Shown: positions 1 through 8,827 of the stretch, piece by piece
Numbering within the stretch: the stretch's first letter is position 1
How the letters are laid out: the number at the start of each line of letters is the position of its first letter
DNA from: Ruegeria sp. YS9
GTDB lineage: Bacteria > Pseudomonadota > Alphaproteobacteria > Rhodobacterales > Rhodobacteraceae
Assembly (NCBI RefSeq): GCF_024628725.1
Contig: NZ_CP102409.1
Coordinates: 315,501-379,500 of the forward strand
Direction of reading: 5' to 3'
DNA: 64,000 nt
Notes under the pieces: generated by a model
Databases searched by the model: none
What the model was told of the DNA's origin: nothing
What the model saw: the letters and a program-made list of their open reading frames with translations, nothing else
Made by a program: the position numbers and the translations under genes

Positions 1-14
1 GGATGCGCTTGGTC

Positions 15-374
15 TTAGATCTTCAGACCACCTTCACGCGCAGCGTCGGCCAGTGCCTTCACCTTGCCGTGGAACAGGAAGCCACCACGATCGAAATAGG
101 CCTCTTCGACGCCTGCCTTCTTGGCACGCTCTGCGATGGCCGCGCCGACTTTGGTCGCCGCATCGATGTTGTTTTTGCCAACAACGCCCAGATCCTTTTC
201 CAGGGTCGAGGCCGAGGCCAGGGTCACGCCACGCACGTCGTCGATCAGCTGAACAGAAATGTTCTTGTTCGACCGGTGCACGGACAGACGCGGACGACCC
301 GCGTTGACCTTGCGAAGTTTGTTCCGAACGCGCAGGCGGCGCTTCAGAAACAGGGTTCTTTTGCTGTTTGCCAT
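15..374 (-). CDS. rplR: 50S ribosomal protein L18
   Basis: L18 binds 5S rRNA in the central protuberance of the large subunit. The 119-codon product has the basic N-terminus [12 protein letters not shown] and the conserved C-terminal run [16 protein letters not shown] typical of the family, at normal length. The ATG at 374 is chosen; a longer in-frame extension up to 470 would run into rplF and has no family similarity. It is the last complete gene of the ribosomal block in the window and lies 11 nt after rplF. Confidence 0.97.
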   Translation of the reverse strand: MANSKRTLFLKRRLRVRNKLRKVNAGRPRLSVHRSNKNISVQLIDDVRGVTLASASTLEKDLGVVGKNNIDAATKVGAAIAERAKKAGVEEAYFDRGGFLFHGKVKALADAAREGGLKI

Positions 375-385
375 TGTGTTCGTCC

Positions 386-919
386 TTACTTCTTCTTGCC
401 TTCCTTGCGGAAGATGAACTCGCCCTTGTAGCGGATGCCTTTGCCTTTGTAAGGCTCGGGGCGGCGCCACTCGCGGATTTTGGCCGCGGTTTCGCCCACC
501 AGCTGCTGGTCGATACCTTCCACAACGATCTCGGTCTGCTTCGGCGCGGTGATGGTGACACCTTCCGGAGCAGTGAAATCAACATCGTGGCTGTAGCCCA
601 GGTTCAGCTTCAGGGTGTTGCCCTGCATCTGAGCCCGGTAACCAACACCCTGGATCTCCAGCTCTTTTTTGAAGCCGGTCGTCACACCGGTTACCAGGTT
701 GGCAACCATGGTGCGGCTCATGCCCCACTGCTGGCGAGCACGTTTGGACATGCCGCGGGGGTCGATCTTAACCACGTTGTCTTCAACCGACAGCGTTACG
801 TCGTCGGTGGCGGTAAAGCTGCGGGTGCCTTTCGGACCTTTCACTTCGATGGTCTGACCCGACACAGTGGCGGAAACGCCGCTGGGCAGCTCGACCGGCT
901 TTTTACCAATACGAGACAT
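386..919 (-). CDS. rplF: 50S ribosomal protein L6
   Basis: L6 sits near the factor-binding region and sarcin-ricin loop of the large subunit. The 177-aa product begins [12 protein letters not shown] and ends with the L6 signature [16 protein letters not shown] followed by a lysine-rich tail. The start at 919 is preceded on the minus strand by a strong GGGAGG about 6 nt away, which excludes the in-frame extension to 967. It is co-oriented with rpsH, 13 nt upstream. Confidence 0.97.
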   Translation of the reverse strand: MSRIGKKPVELPSGVSATVSGQTIEVKGPKGTRSFTATDDVTLSVEDNVVKIDPRGMSKRARQQWGMSRTMVANLVTGVTTGFKKELEIQGVGYRAQMQGNTLKLNLGYSHDVDFTAPEGVTITAPKQTEIVVEGIDQQLVGETAAKIREWRRPEPYKGKGIRYKGEFIFRKEGKKK

Positions 920-932
920 TGCAGACCTCCCT

Positions 933-1325
933 CTAGAAGACGGTGCAGAGCACTTCGCCGCCAACATTGTTGGAGCGAGCGTTTGCGTCCGACATCACAC
1001 CTTTCGGAGTGCTGACAATCGACACACCCAGACCCTGACGGACCTGTGGGATGTCATTGACGCCCATGTATACGCGACGGCCGGGCTTCGAGACCCGCTT
1101 CAGTTCACGAATAACAGGGGTGCCTTCGTAGTATTTCAGGCTGATTTCGATGGCCGGATGACCGTTTTCACCGGTCGTCTTTTCATAGCCACGGATGTAG
1201 CCTTCGTCCGCCAGCACGTCCAGAACCCAGCCGCGCAGCTTGGAAGCCGGGGTGGAAACGGTGGACTTGCCGCGCATTTGCGCGTTGCGGATACGGGTGA
1301 GCATATCGCCGATAGGATCATTCAT
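933..1325 (-). CDS. rpsH: 30S ribosomal protein S8
   Basis: S8 is a primary 16S rRNA-binding protein of the small-subunit platform and in many bacteria the translational repressor of this operon. The 130-aa product has the family start [16 protein letters not shown] and the C-terminal signature [17 protein letters not shown] with GGEVLCTVF at the end. Length and neighbours (rpsN upstream, rplF downstream) are standard. Confidence 0.97.
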   Translation of the reverse strand: MNDPIGDMLTRIRNAQMRGKSTVSTPASKLRGWVLDVLADEGYIRGYEKTTGENGHPAIEISLKYYEGTPVIRELKRVSKPGRRVYMGVNDIPQVRQGLGVSIVSTPKGVMSDANARSNNVGGEVLCTVF

Positions 1326-1338
1326 ATCTATGTCTCCC

Positions 1339-1644
1339 TTACCAGCTCGATTTCACCATGCCGGGGATCTGACCAGCAGAACCCAGCTCGCGCAGCGCGA
1401 TACGGCTGACCTTCAGCTTACGGTAGTAAGCGTGGGGACGACCGGTCAGCTGACAACGGTTGTGCAGACGGGTAGCCGAGCTGTTGCGCGGCAGTTTCGC
1501 CAGTTTCAGACGCGCCTTGAAGCGCTCTTCCATCGGCTTGCTCTCGTCATTCGCGATTTCTTTCAGCTCGGCACGCTTCGCGGCATATTTGGCCACCAGG
1601 CGTTCGCGCTTCTTTTCGCGTTCGATCATTGCTTTTTTAGCCAT
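1339..1644 (-). CDS. rpsN: 30S ribosomal protein S14 (zinc-independent long form)
   Basis: S14 belongs to the small-subunit head. The 101-aa product has the conserved C-terminal block [16 protein letters not shown] and ends GMVKSSW. Only one cysteine is visible, so this is the long form without the CxxC zinc knuckle. It lies between rplE and rpsH in the expected order. Confidence 0.97.
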   Translation of the reverse strand: MAKKAMIEREKKRERLVAKYAAKRAELKEIANDESKPMEERFKARLKLAKLPRNSSATRLHNRCQLTGRPHAYYRKLKVSRIALRELGSAGQIPGMVKSSW

Positions 1645-1663
1645 GTCTCAATCCTCCCGGCGC

Positions 1664-2224
1664 TTATGCGTTGAACGGCATGTTGAAAGCTTTCAACAGT
1701 GCCTTTGCTTCAGCGTCGGTTTTCGCTGTGGTGGCAATTACGATATCCATGCCCCAGACTTCGTCGACCTTGTCGAAATCGATTTCCGGGAACACGATGT
1801 GCTCTTTCATGCCCATGGCAAAGTTGCCCTGACCATCGAAAGCAGGCTTTACACCGCGGAAGTCACGAACGCGCGGCAGCGCGATGGTGATCAGACGATC
1901 CAGGAATTCGTACATCCGGTCACCGCGCAGGGTCACTTTCGCGCCCAGCGGCATGTCTTCACGGACGCGGAAGCCCGCGATCGACTTCTTCGCCTTGGTT
2001 GCAACGGCCTTTTGACCGGCAATCGCAGTCAGATCCTCGACAGCAGCTTTCGCTTTCTTCGAGTCTTTGACAGCCTCGGCACCACAACCGATGTTCAGAA
2101 CGATCTTGTCCAGCTTGGGCAGCTGCATGTCGTTCTTGTAACCGAACTCTTCTTTCAGAGCGGCACGGATGGTTTCAACGTACTGAGTTTTCAGACGCGG
2201 GGTGTAGGTTGCGTTATCAAGCAT
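1664..2224 (-). CDS. rplE: 50S ribosomal protein L5
   Basis: L5 binds 5S rRNA and contacts P-site tRNA. The 186-aa product shows [17 protein letters not shown]-like [17 protein letters not shown], and PRVRDFRG, all L5 blocks. Its start overlaps the end of rplX by 8 nt (2217-2224), consistent with translational coupling. Confidence 0.97.
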   Translation of the reverse strand: MLDNATYTPRLKTQYVETIRAALKEEFGYKNDMQLPKLDKIVLNIGCGAEAVKDSKKAKAAVEDLTAIAGQKAVATKAKKSIAGFRVREDMPLGAKVTLRGDRMYEFLDRLITIALPRVRDFRGVKPAFDGQGNFAMGMKEHIVFPEIDFDKVDEVWGMDIVIATTAKTDAEAKALLKAFNMPFNA

Positions 2225-2528
2225 CGATCACGTCCCCTGTGGTCTTGGCGAAGCGGACCTTCTTGTCACCTTCCATGCGGAAGCCGACGCGGGTCGCTTT
2301 GCCGTTCTTGTCCAGCAGTGCCAGGTTCGACAGGTCGATCGGGTTTGCCTGGGGCAGACGACCACCTTGCGAGTTCTGCGACTGGCGGGTGTGACGGATG
2401 GCGATGTTGATGCCATCGACAACAGCTTTGCCGGCTTTGGGGTCAACCGAGGAAATGGTGCCCTCTTTGCCCTTGTCCTTGCCGGCCAGCACGACGACCT
2501 TGTCGCCTTTGCGGAGTTTAGCAGCCAT
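2217..2528 (-). CDS. rplX: 50S ribosomal protein L24
   Basis: L24 starts large-subunit assembly by binding 23S rRNA. The 103-aa product has the N-terminal KOW motif ([19 protein letters not shown]) followed by the L24 block containing [12 protein letters not shown]. It overlaps rplE by 8 nt and follows rplN by 2 nt. Confidence 0.97.
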   Translation of the reverse strand: MAAKLRKGDKVVVLAGKDKGKEGTISSVDPKAGKAVVDGINIAIRHTRQSQNSQGGRLPQANPIDLSNLALLDKNGKATRVGFRMEGDKKVRFAKTTGDVIDA

Positions 2529-2530
2529 GA

Positions 2531-2899
2531 TTACAGCACCTCCGGAGCCAGCGAGATGATTTTCATGAAGTTCTTGCCGCGCAGTTCGCGAACAACGGGG
2601 CCAAAGATACGGGTACCGATCGGCTCGTTGTTGTTGTTCAGGATGACGGCGGCGTTGCGATCGAAGCGGATCGCGGTGCCGTCTTCACGACGGACTTCCT
2701 TGGCGGTGCGTACGACGACGGCCTTGCGGACGTCCCCTTTCTTTACGCGGCCGCGTGGGATGGCTTCCTTCACCGAGACGACAATGATGTCGCCGACGGA
2801 GGCGTATTTACGCTTGGAACCACCCAGGACCTTGATGCACTGAACTCGGCGAGCGCCGGAGTTGTCAGCGACATCCAGATTGGTCTGCATCTGGATCAT
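2531..2899 (-). CDS. rplN: 50S ribosomal protein L14
   Basis: L14 lies at the subunit interface. The 122-aa product begins [16 protein letters not shown] and has [23 protein letters not shown] and FGPVVRELR, the family hallmarks, at exactly the usual length. A 75-nt gap with a strong hairpin separates it from rpsQ upstream, unlike the tight spacing elsewhere in the block. Confidence 0.97.
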   Translation of the reverse strand: MIQMQTNLDVADNSGARRVQCIKVLGGSKRKYASVGDIIVVSVKEAIPRGRVKKGDVRKAVVVRTAKEVRREDGTAIRFDRNAAVILNNNNEPIGTRIFGPVVRELRGKNFMKIISLAPEVL

Positions 2900-2938
2900 G
2901 TGGTTTCTCCCGACCTGTGGGGGCTGGTCTTGTTAATT

Positions 2939-2973
2939 CCCCCAGGGTTTCGACAAATGGAAAGGCCTGGGGG
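2939..2973. other. Hairpin between rpsQ and rplN
   Basis: CCCCCAGG (2939-2946) and CCTGGGGG (2966-2973) form an 8-bp perfect stem with a 19-nt loop in the only sizeable gap of the downstream ribosomal block. On the transcribed minus strand the stem is followed by AATTAACAAG rather than a run of U, so it may be a processing or attenuation element, not a full terminator. Confidence 0.45.
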
Positions 2974-2974
2974 C

Positions 2975-3205
2975 TTACGCCTCCAGAACTTCCCAACGTT
3001 TCGTCTTCGATTTCGGCGCGCATTCGATGATGCGTACGGTGTCGCCGACCTTGAAGGCGTTCTTTTCGTCATGAGCCCGGTATTTCTTGGACTTACGAAC
3101 GGTTTTGTGCAGCAGCGGGTGCTTGAAACGGCGTTCAACCGAAACAGTCACGGTCTGCTCGTTGGCGTCGCTGGTTACTACTCCGGACAGGATACGCTTG
3201 GGCAT
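2975..3205 (-). CDS. rpsQ: 30S ribosomal protein S17
   Basis: S17 is an OB-fold primary 16S rRNA-binding protein. The 76-aa product contains [24 protein letters not shown] and the signature [18 protein letters not shown]. It lies 4 nt after rpmC, in the canonical rpmC-rpsQ-rplN order. Confidence 0.97.
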   Translation of the reverse strand: MPKRILSGVVTSDANEQTVTVSVERRFKHPLLHKTVRKSKKYRAHDEKNAFKVGDTVRIIECAPKSKTKRWEVLEA

Positions 3206-3209
3206 AGGA

Positions 3210-3416
3210 TTACTCCTCCGATGCCGCGGCAGCGGCCTTTTCGTTCAGAATGGTTTTGACGCGGGCGGCATTGCGGCGGGCCGCTTTGATACCAGCAGTG
3301 TTTTCCAGCTGACCGGTTGCCTGTTGAAAGCGCAGGTTAAAGCTTTCTTTCTTCAGGTTGGCCAGTTCCTCGCGGAGCTGGTCCGGGGTCTTGTCACGCA
3401 GTTCTTGGGCGTTCAT
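3210..3416 (-). CDS. rpmC: 50S ribosomal protein L29
   Basis: L29 is a small helical protein beside the exit tunnel. The 68-aa product starts [18 protein letters not shown] and has the family block [19 protein letters not shown]. The ATG at 3416 is preceded by AAGGCG; the in-frame extension to 3458 has no L29 similarity. The usual upstream neighbour rplP is about 2.1 kb away because three unrelated genes are inserted. Confidence 0.96.
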   Translation of the reverse strand: MNAQELRDKTPDQLREELANLKKESFNLRFQQATGQLENTAGIKAARRNAARVKTILNEKAAAAASEE

Positions 3417-3500
3417 CGCCTTTTTCCTTTGCTCAAAACACCAGAAGGCCCCGTACACGGGTCACCTTTGACCTGGTGGATGAATGATAGACATACGAAT

Positions 3501-3519
3501 CCCCCGACTCAGCCGGGGG
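3501..3519 (-). terminator. Hairpin upstream of rpmC
   Basis: CCCCCG (3501-3506) pairs with CGGGGG (3514-3519) around a 7-nt loop. It lies downstream of the PH-like gene and upstream of rpmC on the minus strand. It could end the PH-like transcript. The following U content is modest, so this is tentative. Confidence 0.4.
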
Positions 3520-3603
3520 AACGCAAGATGCCGCTCTATAGGGGGTTCAGCAGTGGGTGGCAAGAGGAAGTTTGGCGGGTGTGTGAGCGTGGGCATTCGC
3601 CCA

Positions 3604-4008
3604 CTACTTTCTGTGACCCACTTTAGCCATAACCCGAGTAATGATTCCTTCAAAATGCCAGGCATCTGGAAGGCGTGGCAACCACAATCTAGTGTCCGCA
3701 CCCATCAACATCAAAGCAGAACGTGACCCACGGATTCTGTCGATGTCACTCAAACGCGCCTCGCCGATTACACCACCCGCATCCAACACGAGAGCTCTTT
3801 GCGTAGTGATGACGTAATAGGTTCTTCGAAAAGCGAAATGAACAACAAGCCATGGAAACATCATTAGTGTCGGCGCGAAAATCAAAATCAAAATAGCATC
3901 CGTAAGCGTTGGTAGAACGCATGCTTTGACCGCGTAGACGGCTTGCTCATCCTGATTCAACAAAATCGGTGACACCAAACTTGCGTGCAATACGCCACCT
4001 GTCCTCAA
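3604..4008 (-). CDS. Small membrane protein with PH-like C-terminal half
   Basis: A 134-aa protein of unknown function. One hydrophobic stretch (about residues 33-58, AILILIFAPTLMMFPWLVV) is followed by a segment resembling bacterial PH (bPH2/YdbT-like) domains: RRTYYVITTQRALVLDAGG then ARLSDIDRIRG. The pattern Y-x-V-T-x-x-R is what points to that fold. It lies inside the ribosomal block and is AT-richer than its neighbours. The start is uncertain because no clear ribosome-binding site is visible; function is not assigned. Confidence 0.6.
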   Translation of the reverse strand: MRTGGVLHASLVSPILLNQDEQAVYAVKACVLPTLTDAILILIFAPTLMMFPWLVVHFAFRRTYYVITTQRALVLDAGGVIGEARLSDIDRIRGSRSALMLMGADTRLWLPRLPDAWHFEGIITRVMAKVGHRK

Positions 4009-4175
4009 ATACTAAATACTTATAGCTCCTTCCCTTTTTCACGCTTTATCGATGAAGTCGCAAGCTGGTATTCCATTCAGCTACCTAGTCAATTGGCAAC
4101 AAGTGTCTGCAACCGCTGTTTTAGAGTGGAGTAGCGGCGTAGTTGAGTACGGCCCGATTTCCCCACAAACACAAA

Positions 4176-4203
4176 ACGCGGCCTCGTTTGCACGAGACCG
4201 CGT
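4176..4203 (-). terminator. Rho-independent terminator of the cold-shock gene
   Basis: ACGCGGCCTCGT and ACGAGACCGCGT pair with one mismatch around a TTGC loop. On the minus strand the stem is followed by TTTTGTGTTTGTGG, a U-rich tail. It starts 26 nt after the cold-shock stop codon. Confidence 0.8.
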
Positions 4204-4228
4204 CTTCAACTGTCTAAGTCTGTGTGAC

Positions 4229-4435
4229 TTACGCCAGAGCGACGTTCACAGCCGATTCACGACCATCACGGCCGGGTTCGATGTCGAATGTTACTTTCTG
4301 GTCGTCGGCCAGGCCGGTCAGACCCGAGCGCTCGACAGCAGAGATGTGTACAAACACGTCTTTGCCACCGGTCTCCGGTGCGATGAAGCCAAAACCTTTA
4401 GTTGTGTTGAACCATTTTACGGTGCCATTGGCCAT
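4229..4435 (-). CDS. CspA-family cold-shock protein
   Basis: A 68-aa single cold-shock domain protein that binds single-stranded RNA/DNA and melts RNA structure. RNP1 (KGFGFI, residues 13-18) and RNP2 (VFVHIS, 27-32) are intact, and the start MANGTVKWFNTTKGFGFI is typical. The gene has its own terminator and a roughly 250-nt upstream gap, so it is probably transcribed independently of the ribosomal genes around it. Which csp paralogue it is cannot be told from this window. Confidence 0.95.
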   Translation of the reverse strand: MANGTVKWFNTTKGFGFIAPETGGKDVFVHISAVERSGLTGLADDQKVTFDIEPGRDGRESAVNVALA

Positions 4436-4691
4436 ATCCGTAGTCTCCTAATAAATTGCTGCCCGCGGAATTGCGACAGCGTGGCGTAGTCGGTCTGGAT
4501 CGAGAGACTGAACGCCGAATAACGGGAGACAGTGGTCGAAATAGAAAAACGTCTGCGAGGTTCAGCTACGCCATGTCGACGCATATTGCAAGGTCTATCG
4601 GTAACTTCTTGTGAATCGTGACCGGAATGGGCACCGTCCGTTCGTCTCGCAATCGCTTCACTGGGGTGACCCGTGTGTCATGAACCGGGGC
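4436..4691 (-). promoter_or_regulatory. Upstream region / probable 5' leader of the cold-shock gene
   Basis: This 256-nt gap carries no convincing ORF. A purine-rich AGGAGAC ribosome-binding site lies just before the cold-shock ATG. Cold-shock genes commonly have long structured leaders, so the region probably holds the promoter and leader, but I could not delimit either by motif. Confidence 0.4.
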
Positions 4692-5312
4692 TCACTCCCA
4701 CTTGTAGTTGAAGCTGACACTGATCCGCTCGTCCTCGGCCATGTTCATCGGCACCTCGTGGCGCAACCAGCTTTCCCACAGCAGGACGTCGCCCACCTGC
4801 GGCTTCATATAGATGAACGGCTGCAAATCGCGCCGCCCACCTTTCAGACGCGTTGGCGCGGCCATCATGCGGCCTGAGCGGGGGTCTTCCAGTTTCAGTG
4901 CACTGGCCCCTTCGGGCATCGCCACATAGGTCGTGCCCGATATCACGCTGTGCGGGTGCAGGTGGCTGGAATGCATGCCACCCTCGGACAGGATGTTGAT
5001 CCAAAGGTCTTCTAGCTTCAACTCGCCTTCGCCCAGATCGAACTCCAGATCCCTGGCAAAAGCGGCAACGTGCTGATCCAGTACCTTCACCACATCGGCA
5101 AAGATAGGGAACCGCCAAGGCAGATCGGTTAGCGAGGCATAGCTGGTATAGCCGGGATAGCCGTTTTCCTCACACCATTGCTGCCCGGCCTCGTCATCTT
5201 CGGCGATGACAAGACACGAGTTTTCCAACTCTTCCGCATCGATCTCGGGACCGAACTCGGACAAAGCTGCGCGATAGAGACGGGTAACAAAGAGTGATTC
5301 AATCTGTGCCAT
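4692..5312 (-). CDS. 2OG-Fe(II) oxygenase-like protein (TIGR02466 type)
   Basis: A 206-aa protein of the putative 2-oxoglutarate/Fe(II) oxygenase group found in marine bacteria and phages. The HLHPHSVISGTTYV block supplies the first iron-binding histidines. PQVGDVLLWESWLRHEVP gives the distal histidine, and ERISVSFNYKW ends with the arginine expected to bind 2-oxoglutarate. The substrate is unknown. It sits between rplP and the cold-shock gene, after a terminator and a repeat-rich spacer. Ribosomal-protein hydroxylation is a speculative link suggested only by location. Confidence 0.8.
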   Translation of the reverse strand: MAQIESLFVTRLYRAALSEFGPEIDAEELENSCLVIAEDDEAGQQWCEENGYPGYTSYASLTDLPWRFPIFADVVKVLDQHVAAFARDLEFDLGEGELKLEDLWINILSEGGMHSSHLHPHSVISGTTYVAMPEGASALKLEDPRSGRMMAAPTRLKGGRRDLQPFIYMKPQVGDVLLWESWLRHEVPMNMAEDERISVSFNYKWE

Positions 5313-5357
5313 AGCGCCCTCTTAACGCAGCCTCGTCACGATTGCGATGGGTCTTTT

Positions 5358-5475
5358 GCGAGGCTCTGCCTCGCGCTCCGGGATATTTTTTGCCAGATGA
5401 AGCAGGGGGGTCCGAATTTCATCTGGCCATAAATATCCCGGGGGAGTCGCGGCTTGCCGCGGCGGGGGCAGCGCC
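5358..5475. repeat. Palindromic intergenic repeat cluster
   Basis: Two 22-nt arms (5380-5401 and 5418-5439) form an imperfect inverted repeat with 20 of 22 positions complementary; each contains GATATTT and GCCAGATGAA. It is flanked by shorter hairpins: GCGAGGC/GCCTCGC (5358-5374), GCGGC/GCCGC (near 5450-5460) and GGGGGC/GCCCCC (near 5463-5477). I recall this GGGATATTTTTGGCCAGATGAA-type sequence as a frequent intergenic repeat in Roseobacter genomes; the palindrome itself is seen directly. Confidence 0.7.
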
Positions 5476-5486
5476 CCCAAATGAAA

Positions 5487-5512
5487 ACCCCCGCCGGTTT
5501 CCCGACGGGGGT
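5487..5512 (-). terminator. Terminator after rplP
   Basis: ACCCCCGCCGG and CCGACGGGGGT form an 11-bp stem with one mismatch. On the minus strand it is followed by TTTCATTT; on the plus strand by CAATTTTG, so it may act in both directions. It lies 36 nt beyond the rplP stop, splitting the ribosomal block into two transcription units. Confidence 0.75.
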
Positions 5513-5547
5513 CAATTTTGTCACGAACGGGGAAATTCCCGGATCGC

Positions 5548-5961
5548 TTACCAGTCTTCGCGAACTACGACGCGGGTCTTGATCGGCAGCTTCATCGCGG
5601 CCAGGCGCAGGGCCTCACGGGCGATGTCGTCATTGACGCCGTCGATCTCGAACATCACGCGACCGGGCTTGACCTTGCAAACCCAGCGGTCCACCGAACC
5701 CTTACCTTTACCCATACGAACTTCGATCGGCTTTGCAGTGACCGGAGTGTCGGGGAAGATACGGATCCAGACACGACCCTGACGTTTCATGTGACGGGTC
5801 ATGGCACGACGTGCAGCTTCGATCTGACGTGCGGTGACGCGCTCGGGTTGCAGGGCTTTCAGACCGTAGGTGCCAAAGTTCAGATCAGAGCCGCCCTTGG
5901 CTTCGCCCTTGATCCGGCCTTTGTGCATCTTGCGGAATTTAGTACGCTTTGGTTGAAGCAT
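5548..5961 (-). CDS. rplP: 50S ribosomal protein L16
   Basis: L16 helps shape the A site and P site of the large subunit. The 137-aa product begins [16 protein letters not shown] and contains [13 protein letters not shown], the L16 signature. It follows rpsC by 12 nt and is the last gene before a terminator. The in vivo target arginine for YcfD-type hydroxylases (the R in KPGR-type context of L16) lies in this protein, relevant because an oxygenase-like gene is next door. Confidence 0.97.
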   Translation of the reverse strand: MLQPKRTKFRKMHKGRIKGEAKGGSDLNFGTYGLKALQPERVTARQIEAARRAMTRHMKRQGRVWIRIFPDTPVTAKPIEVRMGKGKGSVDRWVCKVKPGRVMFEIDGVNDDIAREALRLAAMKLPIKTRVVVREDW

Positions 5962-5973
5962 ATCTTTCCCTCC

Positions 5974-6684
5974 TTAGCGACGACCGCCACCAGCACCACG
6001 AGGTGCAGGGCCGTCCTGGAGTTCCTGTGCTTTACGGTCACGTGCCTGCGGATCGTGCTCCATGATCTCACCTTTGAAGATCCAGACCTTGATCCCGATG
6101 ATCCCGTAGGGGGTCATCGCTTCGGCATGTGCGTAATCGATGTCGGCACGCAGGGTGTGCAGAGGCACGCGGCCTTCGCGGTACCACTCGGTCCGTGCGA
6201 TTTCAGCACCGCCCAGACGGCCAGCGACGTTCACCCTGATACCCAGGGCGCCCATACGCATGGCGTTCTGAACCGAGCGCTTCATTGCGCGACGGAACGA
6301 AACACGACGTTCCAGCTGCTGAGCGATCGACTCGGCAACCAGCTGCGCGTCAAGCTCGGGCTTGCGCACTTCGACGATGTTCAGGTGCAGTTCGCTGTCG
6401 GTCATACCAGCAAGCTTTTTGCGCAGAACTTCGATGTCTGCACCTTTCTTGCCGATGATGACACCCGGACGTGCGGTGTGGATCGTGACGCGGCACTTCT
6501 TGTGCGGACGTTCGATGATCACACGTGCAACACCGGCCTGCTTGCACTCTTTCTGAATGAACTCACGGATCTTGATGTCTTCCAGCAGAAGATCACCGTA
6601 ATCCTTGGTGTCAGCGTACCAGCGGCTGTCCCAGGTGCGGTTGACCTGAAGGCGCATGCCGATCGGATTGACTTTATGTCCCAT
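5974..6684 (-). CDS. rpsC: 30S ribosomal protein S3
   Basis: S3 forms part of the mRNA entry channel. The 236-aa product starts [12 protein letters not shown] and carries the KH-domain motif [18 protein letters not shown] and the C-terminal block [22 protein letters not shown]. The glycine/arginine-rich tail ([10 protein letters not shown]) is common in alphaproteobacteria. Its ATG overlaps the rplV stop by 1 nt. Confidence 0.97.
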   Translation of the reverse strand: MGHKVNPIGMRLQVNRTWDSRWYADTKDYGDLLLEDIKIREFIQKECKQAGVARVIIERPHKKCRVTIHTARPGVIIGKKGADIEVLRKKLAGMTDSELHLNIVEVRKPELDAQLVAESIAQQLERRVSFRRAMKRSVQNAMRMGALGIRVNVAGRLGGAEIARTEWYREGRVPLHTLRADIDYAHAEAMTPYGIIGIKVWIFKGEIMEHDPQARDRKAQELQDGPAPRGAGGGRR

Positions 6685-7064
6685 TAGGCTTGCTCCTCAA
6701 CTTGACGCACCTTGATGGTGATCTCCGAGAACGGCTTCATGATCTTGCCGAAACGGCCACGGGCACGCGGACGACCGCGCTTCATGACCAGGTTTTTACC
6801 AACCCATGCTTCGGCGACGATCAGCTCATCGACGTCCAGGTTGTGGTTGTTTTCGGCATTCGCGATTGCGGATTGCAGGCACTTCTTGACGTCCTGCGCG
6901 ACACGCTTGTTCGAGAAAGTCAGGTCGGTCAGAGCCTTTTCAACTTTCTTGCCGCGGATCATTTGCGCAACCAGGTTCAGTTTCTGCGGGCTGGTGCGAA
7001 GCATGCGGGTTTTCGCCATTGCTTCGTTTTCAGCCACGCGGCGGGGGTTCTTTTCCTTGCCCAT
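6684..7064 (-). CDS. rplV: 50S ribosomal protein L22
   Basis: L22 lines the exit tunnel. The 126-aa product contains [19 protein letters not shown] and the tunnel-loop block [17 protein letters not shown]. The N-terminus [19 protein letters not shown] is slightly longer than in enterobacteria but usual for alphaproteobacteria. Stop and rpsC start overlap (TAATG). Confidence 0.96.
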   Translation of the reverse strand: MGKEKNPRRVAENEAMAKTRMLRTSPQKLNLVAQMIRGKKVEKALTDLTFSNKRVAQDVKKCLQSAIANAENNHNLDVDELIVAEAWVGKNLVMKRGRPRARGRFGKIMKPFSEITIKVRQVEEQA

Positions 7065-7067
7065 GAC

Positions 7068-7346
7068 TTACTTCCGCTTCGCTTTTTTGTCTGCGGCGTG
7101 ACCATAATAGGTCCGGGTCGGCGAGTACTCACCGAACTTCTGACCGATCATGTCTTCCGTGACGTTTACCGGGATATGCTTCTGGCCATTGTACACACCA
7201 AAGGTCAAACCCACGAACTGGGGCAGAATGGTGGAACGACGCGACCAGATCTTGATGACTTCGTTGCGGCCCGATTCGCGCGCTGCTTCGGCTTTTTTCA
7301 GCACGTAAGCATCGACGAAAGGACCCTTCCAAACAGAGCGAGACAT
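7068..7346 (-). CDS. rpsS: 30S ribosomal protein S19
   Basis: S19 lies in the small-subunit head and contacts the large subunit. The 92-aa product begins [12 protein letters not shown] and has the conserved block [21 protein letters not shown] and [12 protein letters not shown]. It is 3 nt from both rplB and rplV. Confidence 0.97.
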   Translation of the reverse strand: MSRSVWKGPFVDAYVLKKAEAARESGRNEVIKIWSRRSTILPQFVGLTFGVYNGQKHIPVNVTEDMIGQKFGEYSPTRTYYGHAADKKAKRK

Positions 7347-7349
7347 GGA

Positions 7350-8192
7350 TTAACGTCCCTTCTTCTTGGCGTGCCGCGAGCGGATGATCAGCTTCTGGGA
7401 CGCTTTGTTCTTGTTGCGGGTACGCTTACCCTTGGTGTCCTTACCCCAAGGCGTAACCGGCGTACGGCCACCCGAGGTACGACCTTCACCACCACCGTGC
7501 GGGTGATCGATCGGGTTCATTGCAACACCACGAACCGACGGGCGCACGCCCTTGTGGCGCATACGACCGGCTTTGCCGAGGTTCTGGTTGCTGTTGTCGG
7601 GGTTGGACACGGCACCGACGGTCGCCATGCATTCCTGACGGACCATGCGCAGCTCGCCCGAGCTCAGACGGATCTGAGCGTAGCCGCCATCGCGACCAAC
7701 GAACTGAGCGTAAGTACCGGCCGCACGTGCGATCTGACCACCCTTGCCGGGCTTCATCTCGATGTTGTGGACGATGGTACCGATGGGCATGCCCGAGAAG
7801 GGCATTGCGTTGCCCGGCTTGATGTCAGCTTTCGCCGACGCGATGACCTTGTCACCAACAGCCAGACGCTGAGGCGCCAGGATATAGGCCTGCTCGCCGT
7901 CTTCGTATTTTACCAGTGCGATGAATGCGGTCCGGTTCGGGTCATATTCGATCCGTTCGACGGTTGCCGCGACATCAAATTTGTTCCGTTTGAAGTCAAC
8001 GATCCGGTAGAGACGCTTTGCGCCACCGCCGCGGCGGCGTGAAGTGATCCGTCCGGTGTTGTTCCGGCCGCCCGATTTGGTCAAACCCTCAGTGAGAGAC
8101 TTGACCGGACGTCCTTTCCAAAGCTCCGAACGGTCGATCAGCACCAGCCCGCGCTGGCCCGGCGTCGTCGGCTTGTACGACTTGAGTGCCAT
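7350..8192 (-). CDS. rplB: 50S ribosomal protein L2
   Basis: L2 is essential for peptidyl-transferase activity and subunit joining. The 280-aa product starts [15 protein letters not shown] and includes [19 protein letters not shown], the L2 signature with the functionally important histidine. The ATG at 8192 fits the family; an in-frame extension to 8261 does not. The usual upstream neighbour rplW is absent, so transcription probably begins in the 800-nt gap upstream. Confidence 0.97.
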   Translation of the reverse strand: MALKSYKPTTPGQRGLVLIDRSELWKGRPVKSLTEGLTKSGGRNNTGRITSRRRGGGAKRLYRIVDFKRNKFDVAATVERIEYDPNRTAFIALVKYEDGEQAYILAPQRLAVGDKVIASAKADIKPGNAMPFSGMPIGTIVHNIEMKPGKGGQIARAAGTYAQFVGRDGGYAQIRLSSGELRMVRQECMATVGAVSNPDNSNQNLGKAGRMRHKGVRPSVRGVAMNPIDHPHGGGEGRTSGGRTPVTPWGKDTKGKRTRNKNKASQKLIIRSRHAKKKGR

Positions 8193-8547
8193 GCTTTCTG
8201 TCTTCCGTTTAGCAAGTGCGAGGGGGTTCCCCGCTATGTGAGAGGCCCCCGTAGGTGCCAAGGGTATAGGGCCCCGAAGGTCCCCGGTTCAAAATATCTA
8301 AGGCCCCGGAACGAATCCGAGGCCGCAAGATTGGGTGCGTTTAGCAGTGTTGGGACCGGGTGACAAGAGAGAGTATCAAACTTCTTCTGTGGCCGTGAAT
8401 ACCACACCCTGGCCGAACGCGTCGTGGTTAATGGCCGGGATGTTAAACCCAGAAATGCACGAGTTGTCGCTGGAACTCAGAGAGCGGGAACAGGACCTGA
8501 CAGAAAAGGTTGAAATCGTTTCCTGTGAACTTTGGTGCAGTGAGCCC

Positions 8548-8685
8548 TCATGGGAAGGTTCGGAGGCCGGGTTTATTGGTGCCGGGCCAGAAGGTTTCGC
8601 GGAAACCGATCTGGCAAAGTGCTGCCCCTGCAATCAGTCCAATGTATGCTATGTTGAGCCGCTGCTGCTTGGCGGCCGCATCCAT
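8548..8685 (-). CDS. Possible 45-aa small membrane protein
   Basis: An ATG-TGA frame of 45 codons reads MDAAAKQQRLNIAYIGLIAG and continues with a hydrophobic stretch and a proline-rich end (…GLRTFP). One transmembrane helix (about residues 10-28) is plausible. No good ribosome-binding site is seen before the ATG. The frame stays open upstream for 15 codons (through YGHSVECFPSPL) with no usual start, so it could instead be the tail of a decayed gene. Confidence 0.25.
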   Translation of the reverse strand: MDAAAKQQRLNIAYIGLIAGAALCQIGFRETFWPGTNKPGLRTFP

Positions 8686-8827
8686 GAGCGGGCTGGGGAA
8701 GCACTCGACCGAGTGACCGTAATCGTCAATCTATCACGATATCCGCGGGGGTCGGGTTGATCCGGAATGGAGCGGTTGTGTGACGGGCGGGGCATTCGGA
8801 GAGCCGTGATACAAAGAACACCCCCCG

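Noticed and set aside
6690..8042. 450-codon plus-strand frame across rplV-rplB
   Set aside because: It is the complement of ribosomal genes in high-GC sequence; the product is repetitive D/V/H-rich and matches no family.
8335..8760. 141-codon plus-strand frame in the rplB upstream region
   Set aside because: No family similarity, mixed composition, no ribosome-binding site; a better-looking short minus-strand frame overlaps it.
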